This document shows, piece by piece, positions 59,023-64,000 of a stretch of 64,000 nucleotides of DNA (within the stretch, counting starts at the first letter, position 1; each line of letters begins with the position of its first letter). The DNA comes from Calamus simplicifolius (lineage: Eukaryota; Streptophyta; Magnoliopsida; Arecales; Arecaceae), in NCBI GenBank assembly GCA_900491605.1, contig UESW01005006.1, positions 124,001 through 188,000 on the forward strand, read 5' to 3'. Position numbers and translations under genes: made by a program. The notes under the pieces were generated by a model. The model was not told the origin of the DNA and searched no databases. It saw nothing but the letters and a program-made list of their open reading frames with translations.

Positions 59023-60288
59023 TATCTTAAGAAGTTAGAAAATAATGTGCGGAATAAGGCAAGGGTTGAATGTTCTATATGCAATGCATACTTGGTTGAA
59101 GGAGTTTCAGCTTTTGCCTCGTATTACTTTGAGGGTCACGTTCATACGAGGACCCGCAATCTTGGTCGTAATGATGACATATGTGTGGACGAAGGAGAAC
59201 CTACTGACGGTAGAATATCAATATTTAAAAGTATCGACGGAGGCAGAAGTCAAGACAATTAAGCGATGTGGAGTATAATGCAGCACATTATTACATCCTA
59301 ATGAACTGTAAAGAAGTCGACCCATACATTGAGTAAGTATATGTACACTTCATTAATTGCTTAATTAGAACTTCTACTTTAAATTGTAAAATACCATACT
59401 ATTTAATTGCTAACATAAGTTTTAATTGTTATAATCCCTTAAGGATGTACAACCACAGATGGATCCCAGCATCAGTCAAATTGCCATTGGGCAGAAGTTA
59501 GAAACGGAGTTCGCTTATTGGTTTTATGAATTTGTGAGTACTATCACTCAATCAATTACAATAATGGCTTTTATTTTTTGAATTGATTGTGAATAGCTTA
59601 TTAATGTATAGGTAAACGGTCCATGGTTCACAACAGATAATATTTTCATTAAATGTCTAGCGCAGTGGCCATTGAAGACCGTAACTACCTATACTGGCTA
59701 TTTTATTAATAGATACAAATTTCAAATTGAACGACTAGCATATTCAAGAGGGATGCAGAATTGGGTCGTATGTGTTAAAGGAGAAAGTGCTGGAGCAAAT
59801 ATGCAGGATTATTACCGAAAGTTAGTAGAGGTGGTCGAAGTTGAATATCCCGGTTGGCCTATAAAACGAACTGTATTGTTTCATTGTGATTGGTTTGATC
59901 CGACAATTCCTGTCGGTAAAAGGGTTCATAACGACTACAATCTAGTTGAAGTAAACCATCGACGAAGATTGTAGAAATATGAACCATTCATTTTTGTATT
60001 CCAAGCTCAGCAAGTGTTTTACTGCGGATATCCAAGTTTGCGCAATGACAAGCAAGATTTGTGGGTTGTTTCTAAAATCGTTCCATGTTCAACAATCATA
60101 TTATATGAGAGTTCATCAAGTCAATCAACTGAGTGCCCTACATTTCAAGAGGATGAGATAGAAATGCATGCAATTGAGGACGACAAAAGAGCTCCTGAAA
60201 CATCACTTAGAGATCCAAATGGTGATGTCCAAGAAATTGAGGATGCAAATGTTCGGTTTCCTTTCGATGATAATGAAACTGAATCATA
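59023..60288 (+). pseudogene. CACTA transposase, 3' exons with DUF4216 region
   Basis: An exon from about 59023 (YLKKLENNVRNKARVECSIC, YYFEGHVHTRTRN) with a frameshift near 59262, then NAAHYYILMNCKEVDPYI and a GTAAGT donor at 59333. A short exon starts near 59446 (MYNHRWIPASVKLPLG) and ends at GTGAGT near 59534. A last exon starts near 59613 and holds the DUF4216 region: YTGYFINRYKFQIERLAYSR, YPGWPIKRTVLFHCDWFD, then TAG at 59972-59974, then in frame EPFIFVFQAQQVFYCGYP. An acidic tail ends NETES at 60286. Intron edges are approximate. Confidence 0.88.
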
Positions 60289-60455
60289 GTCCGATACGGC
60301 ATCGGATGTTGAACCAACATTTCACAAAACAAATGACACTGATTAAAGATATAGGTTCATTCAATTTCGATTTATTTTTATAAGTGTTAAATTTTTGTAT
60401 ATTTATTAATTATTCGTAATTATATTGCATTACATTAATCTTTAGTATTTACAGT

Positions 60456-61890
60456 ATGACGGACCGAGGTAGATCTACCCTGACGGACATAGCCCTGCTG
60501 CGTCACATCCCACTACCAGCCCTGACGCATGGACTTCTGCCTCTCCAGGCGTCGACGCTCATCCTGTATTTTTCTCTATCTTATCGGCACAGACCTCTGA
60601 GAGTTCTTCTTTGGTCGGTCGCACCGTACTTCGATTGGATGCCGATGGACTGTAAGTATATACTAATTGTAACTATATGTTTATGTTTTTAAGTTAATTA
60701 CTTATTTTAATTAGTTTTTTAATAGCTTTATTGAGCAGCATACTGTATCGAGTCGGATCAGCTCTATATTTCAGAGCCGTGCTGATCCCAGTGGCTACGA
60801 TTGGCACCATGTATCTGCGGCCACGAGGGATTTTTATTTTTCAGAGTTTCAGGTAAACTTTTTAAATACATTTTATAACTGATATAAAATTTTCTAATTT
60901 TAATATATTTTGAAACTAACTGTTTATTTCAATGCAGAAAAAGTTTACGTGGGACCCTACCATCCATGATGCCATTAGGGCAGCATGGAATGCTCTTGCG
61001 GCACACCGATACTCCGACATGCTTTATCGTTGGAGGAGTTCGGGTGACCGTCTAAGGCATGTACCGAAGGGTATTTAGGCCAGCTGGCAGCCAGCGTAGC
61101 AGTCCGAGGCATGGATGAGGAGGTCCGCATCAGCCAGCACAAACCGCTGATCTGAGAAGGGCGGTCATAGCACGAGCCTCTCTTGTCACACTGTGGGTTC
61201 CATTTCTATTCAAGAGCATAGGCGCCGTATGGTAAGAAAACATAAACAATTTAAATACTAATTTAGTCATTTACAAATACTTGCATTTATTTTTTTTTTT
61301 TGCTTTTGTAGTTCGAGCAGGAGGGCAGAGATCCTGGTGAGTTTTGTCTATTCAGGGCGACACACACCAGGAAGGACGGTTTCTGGGTTGATACACAATC
61401 ACGGAAGGTTGGGGTAAGAAATTAGCTTTATATTTATTTGTTTAATTTCTAAAATTTTATTCAGCTTTATATATTGATTCATTTATCATTGATTTTATAA
61501 TTCAAAGGCACGAGTCGAGGAGCTTCAGTCTCAGGCTTCGCAGGTCGACTCCACTGATGGGGGGCCGCCCGTTGAACTCTCACCAGAGGAGAGTCGACGT
61601 GTGTTTTTGGAGGCTATTGGTGCCCAGCCGCGAGACCATAGGGTCTATGGTTTGGGCACCAGAGCTTCCAGATATTTTCTCCATTAGGGCTCCAGTTCGC
61701 ATGGTTCTCGCGATATTCCTCCTGAGCAGTTATACGACATCCGGAGATCTATCACGGAGGAAGTTTGCTAGGAGGTTCGGGAGGAGCTTGCAGAGATGAG
61801 AGAGCAGATGCGTCAGATGCAGAATTTAGTTCGTCTCATGTCGCAGGGTCCATTCCAGCCTCCACAGCCGCCTGCAGATACATATGTATT
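60456..61890 (+). pseudogene. CACTA second gene, TNPA-like (Ptta/En/Spm type)
   Basis: A multi-exon gene typical of En/Spm elements; the TNPA protein binds subterminal motifs and helps pair the ends. Exon 1 starts MTDRGRST at 60456 with a frameshift soon after, ending at GTAAGT near 60653. Exon 2 is 60732-60853 (PSGYDWHHVSAATRDFYF). Exon 3, about 60940-61229, has KKFTWDPTIHDAIRAAWNAL with two or three stops, then CHTVGSISIQEHRRR. Exon 4 is about 61311-61413 (FCLFRATHTRKDGFWVD). Exon 5, from 61508 (ARVEELQSQASQ), ends with a coiled coil (EELAEMREQMRQMQNL). Stops near 61687 and 61768. Confidence 0.85.
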
Positions 61891-62109
61891 TTTTTTTCAC
61901 TACTTGATGTATTTTTTTTATTTTTTATTTTGTATATGAAAATTTTAAATAATTAATAAAATAAAATTTTATCTATTTTTAAAAATTTTGTAATGATTGT
62001 TTTGGTCAATTGTATTAGCAATTACATTGTATTAGGAAGTTTAATTTATATTATTTTATTTTTTTTAATAAATAAATTAATTTACTTTAAAAATTAAAAA
62101 TTAATTTAC

Positions 62110-62698
62110 TTTATTTTTAAAAAATAAATTAATTAATTAACGATGCTATTTTTTATCTCAATTAATTTTAAAAAAATTAAAAATTATTTTATTTTAATTT
62201 TTTTAAAAATAAATAAATTAATTAGCGATGCAATTACAATAAGATTTTTTATCATAAATATTTTTAAAAAATTTATTTTTAAAGTAGCGACGCATTAGTC
62301 TGCGTTGCAATATTGCGACGCATTTAGGGGCATTGCAATTTTTTTAAAAAATTTTAAAATTAATTTATTTATTTTTTTTAAAAAATAAATTAATTAATTA
62401 GCGATGTAATTAGACGAGATTTTCCATCGTAAATATTTTTTAAAAATTTATTTTTAAAGTAGTGACGCATTTAGGCTGCGTTGCAATATTGCGACGCATT
62501 TAGAGGCATCACAATATATTGCGACGTATTTAGGGCATCGCAGAGAGTCACTGTTTAGCGACGCAATTGCGACAAATTGAAATTTCGACGAACATTTTAG
62601 CGACGCCTTTATTGCATCGCTAATGTGTCGCTATAGCTTGTTTAGCGATGCATTAGCGACACATTTTGGCATCGCTATATTTTAATTTTCTTATAGTG
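62110..62698. repeat. Right subterminal repeats and terminal inverted repeat of the CACTA element
   Basis: Motifs AGCGACGCA, TTGCGACGCATT and variants cluster at 62135-62660, the same set as at the left end, with AT-rich filler. The terminus is ATTTTCTTATAGTG at 62685-62698. Confidence 0.88.
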
Positions 62699-63092
62699 GT
62701 TGCATTGGAAATCTTCAATTCCTATCTTGTCTAATATGTATTTCTTAAGAGGCCTAAATCAAACCATTTCAGAAGTCCAAGAATCTGTTATATGTATCAA
62801 TATCATCATTTGGTTGTTCTCTATTAGTCTCTATCTTATCCTAAACAATTTTATTTTTTTTAATTTTTAATAAATTATAAATTTAATAAAATAATTTTAT
62901 TTTTGTATATAAATGGGTAAATGGGTACCACTAAATGGGTACTCATTTGCCCAACTGGGTATCCCCGTCCCCGCCCCATTAACTATAACAGCTTAACAGG
63001 GCAAGGAACGGAGAAATTTTTTCTAATGAGGATGGGGACTGGTATAAATCGCCCTGGGCCATCCCCGAGCCATTGCCATCCGTAGTAGGTTC

Positions 63093-63434
63093 GGGCATAG
63101 AGAGTAGAGTTTCAAGCGGAGTCGAATGGGGGAATTCAAATACGCATAGGCGTGTCGTGATATCCCCATAAACGATAGGCCATCATTTCATTATTTCTTC
63201 TCGTCGTACAAAGAGAAACCCTTCATTCTCTGCTACTGGCCATAGGTGGAATGATATGTGGCAGGCTCAGGGCTTGATAGTATTCGAGCCAAGGTTCTGT
63301 GTTGCATGGGGATCCTCGCCGAAGATATCTTGCACTTCTGTCAAGGTGGTTTAAAAAAGGGTTGAGCGGTCCCATCCTCGGTCACATTTTCTTTTTGCCT
63401 TCTTCTTTGGAGATCGAACATTTTCAAGAGTGGT
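63093..63434 (+). other. Tat-B DNA before its antisense gene
   Basis: Noncoding. Joined with 38520-38552 it forms the spacer between the Tat-B 3' LTR and the antisense gene start, about 370 bp long. Confidence 0.55.
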
Positions 63435-63627
63435 ATGGCTAGTGCCTCTCCTGTTAACCCTGAAGATATGGAGCGTCCTACCGACGTCGCCTCAATAATG
63501 ACTCCAGCAGATCTAGAAAGGATTCGTCGAGATTATTGGTTTACGAGTGACATTCGAATGCAAGTTCCTCGTCCTGGGCAAAGGGTGTATGATCAACTGG
63601 AGACGAGGACATTTTTCTATAAGGAGA
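63435..63627 (+). pseudogene. Tat-B antisense gene start, Transposase_28-like
   Basis: MASASPVNPEDM at 63435, then MTPADLERIRRDYWFTSDI and QVPRPGQRVYD. It resembles in layout the Tat-A antisense gene start, which has TGQDLVKIRAHYHVPREV and LFLPTPDDRV. It is cut at 63628 by a copia LTR; the open frame beyond that point is LTR sequence. Family call rests on this short similarity. Confidence 0.55.
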
Positions 63628-64000
63628 TGTTAACCCATTTATTGATTTTGATGTATAATAAAAATCATATGAGTATTTCTCTTATGTTACTAATGATTTT
63701 GATTAAGTGTTTCAGGAGTTTAAAAGGTTTAATTAATCAAAATCCAAGAAAAATTAAGTTTGAATCTATGTCTAGTGTCAAGTATCAAGTTTCAGACATT
63801 AGAGCCAATTCTAGAAGGATTAGAGCCGACTCCAGAGCGTATCGAAATAATTTGGTACTTTTGGCACGGATTAGAGCCAACTCCTACAGAGATTAGAGCC
63901 GACTCCAATCAAAATATAGTAAGTCTTCATTCTGCATCAAATTAGAGCCGACTCCTGCAGAGTTTAGAGCTGACTCGAATGTTAAAATTGATAGAGATAT
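63628..64000 (+). repeat. Copia-4: start of an LTR related to Copia-3
   Basis: TGTTAACCCATTTATTGATTTTGATG matches the Copia-3 LTR start with differences, followed by GTGTTTCAGGA and repeated GAGCCGACTCC motifs (near 63820, 63895, 63944). It runs off the window. Confidence 0.85.

Larger units (their letters stand above)
39151..62698 (+). mobile_element. CACTA (En/Spm) DNA transposon, interrupted by Copia-3
   Basis: The right terminus reads, inverted, CACTATAAGAAAAT. The left terminus is decayed, with only ACAAGAAAAT recognisable. The 3-bp target duplication GTT is at 39148-39150 and 62699-62701. Inside are subterminal AGCGACGCA repeats at both ends, an 84-bp tandem array, a TNP2-type transposase gene with DUF4218 and DUF4216 regions, and a TNPA-like second gene. 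Without Copia-3 it is about 13.3 kb. The genes are broken by stops and frameshifts. Confidence 0.92.
38553..63084. mobile_element. hAT-type element, about 1 kb, split by the CACTA element
   Basis: Left end TAGAGATGGCAAC and right end, read inverted, TACGGATGGCAATGG. A perfect 8-bp target duplication GTAGGTTC lies at 38545-38552 and 63085-63092; 8 bp is diagnostic of hAT. Its own sequence is 38553-39150 plus 62702-63084, together about 980 bp. Inverted-related stretches such as CCCCATCC...CCTCGTTAG occur in both halves. No transposase, so it is nonautonomous. Confidence 0.85.
37652..64000 (-). mobile_element. Tat-B: second gypsy-type element, 3' end, host of a four-level nest
   Basis: A minus-strand LTR element whose 3' LTR is about 37652-38519. 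Its internal sequence resumes after the hAT insertion (63093 on) and carries a + strand, hence antisense, Transposase_28-like gene start at 63435. This matches the 3' architecture of Tat-A. Internal pol genes are outside the window, so the gypsy assignment rests on the antisense gene and the LTR/polypurine arrangement. Confidence 0.6.

Overview
The window is plant nuclear DNA, almost certainly from a flowering plant and probably a monocot. That is an inference from the element families and the receptor-kinase fragment; no species call is possible from the sequence alone. It is dominated by nested transposable elements. Only one plausible host gene is nearly intact: a pectin methylesterase/invertase inhibitor-like gene at about 30.7-31.3 kb. 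No rRNA, tRNA or CRISPR array was seen.

Left block (1-24351). A Ty3/gypsy element on the + strand, called Tat-A here, enters from beyond the left edge. In order it holds a decayed integrase, a 126-bp tandem array, an antisense spliced gene with a Transposase_28-like N-terminus, a polypurine tract and a 3' LTR. Two Ty1/copia elements on the minus strand have jumped into it. Copia-1 (before 1 to 8384) sits in the integrase. Copia-2 (11437-21268, exact 5-bp target duplication CTTTC) sits in an exon of the antisense gene.

Middle block (24352-37651). A low-density, AT-rich, gene-like island. It holds two copies of a ~760-bp segment, a C-terminal fragment of an L-type lectin receptor kinase, a 5'-truncated LINE, a complete 570-bp TRIM element with target duplication AAGTC, the inhibitor gene, a 597-bp-spaced tandem duplication, an LTR-like stretch and two MITEs of one family, one inside the other.

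Right block (37652-64000). A second gypsy element, Tat-B, on the minus strand is the host for a four-level nest. A hAT element (38553-63084, 8-bp target duplication GTAGGTTC) lies in Tat-B. A CACTA/En-Spm element (39151-62698, target duplication GTT) lies in the hAT. A SIRE/Maximus-like copia element with an env-like third ORF (Copia-3, 47204-57479, target duplication ACTTC) lies in the CACTA transposase gene. Tat-B also carries an antisense Transposase_28-like gene beside its 3' LTR, cut at 63628 by the LTR of a fourth copia element. The CACTA element carries about 34 copies of an 84-bp repeat, subterminal AGCGACGCA motifs, a TNP2-type transposase gene with DUF4218 and DUF4216 regions, and a TNPA-like second gene.

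The signals most worth following are the GAGYCGACACC / GAGCCGACTCC motif clusters, found both in the Copia-3 LTRs and just before its env-like ORF; the matching antisense genes in two independent Tat-like elements; and the repeat architecture of the CACTA element. I see no clearly new functional system. All transposon coding regions here are broken by frameshifts or stops.
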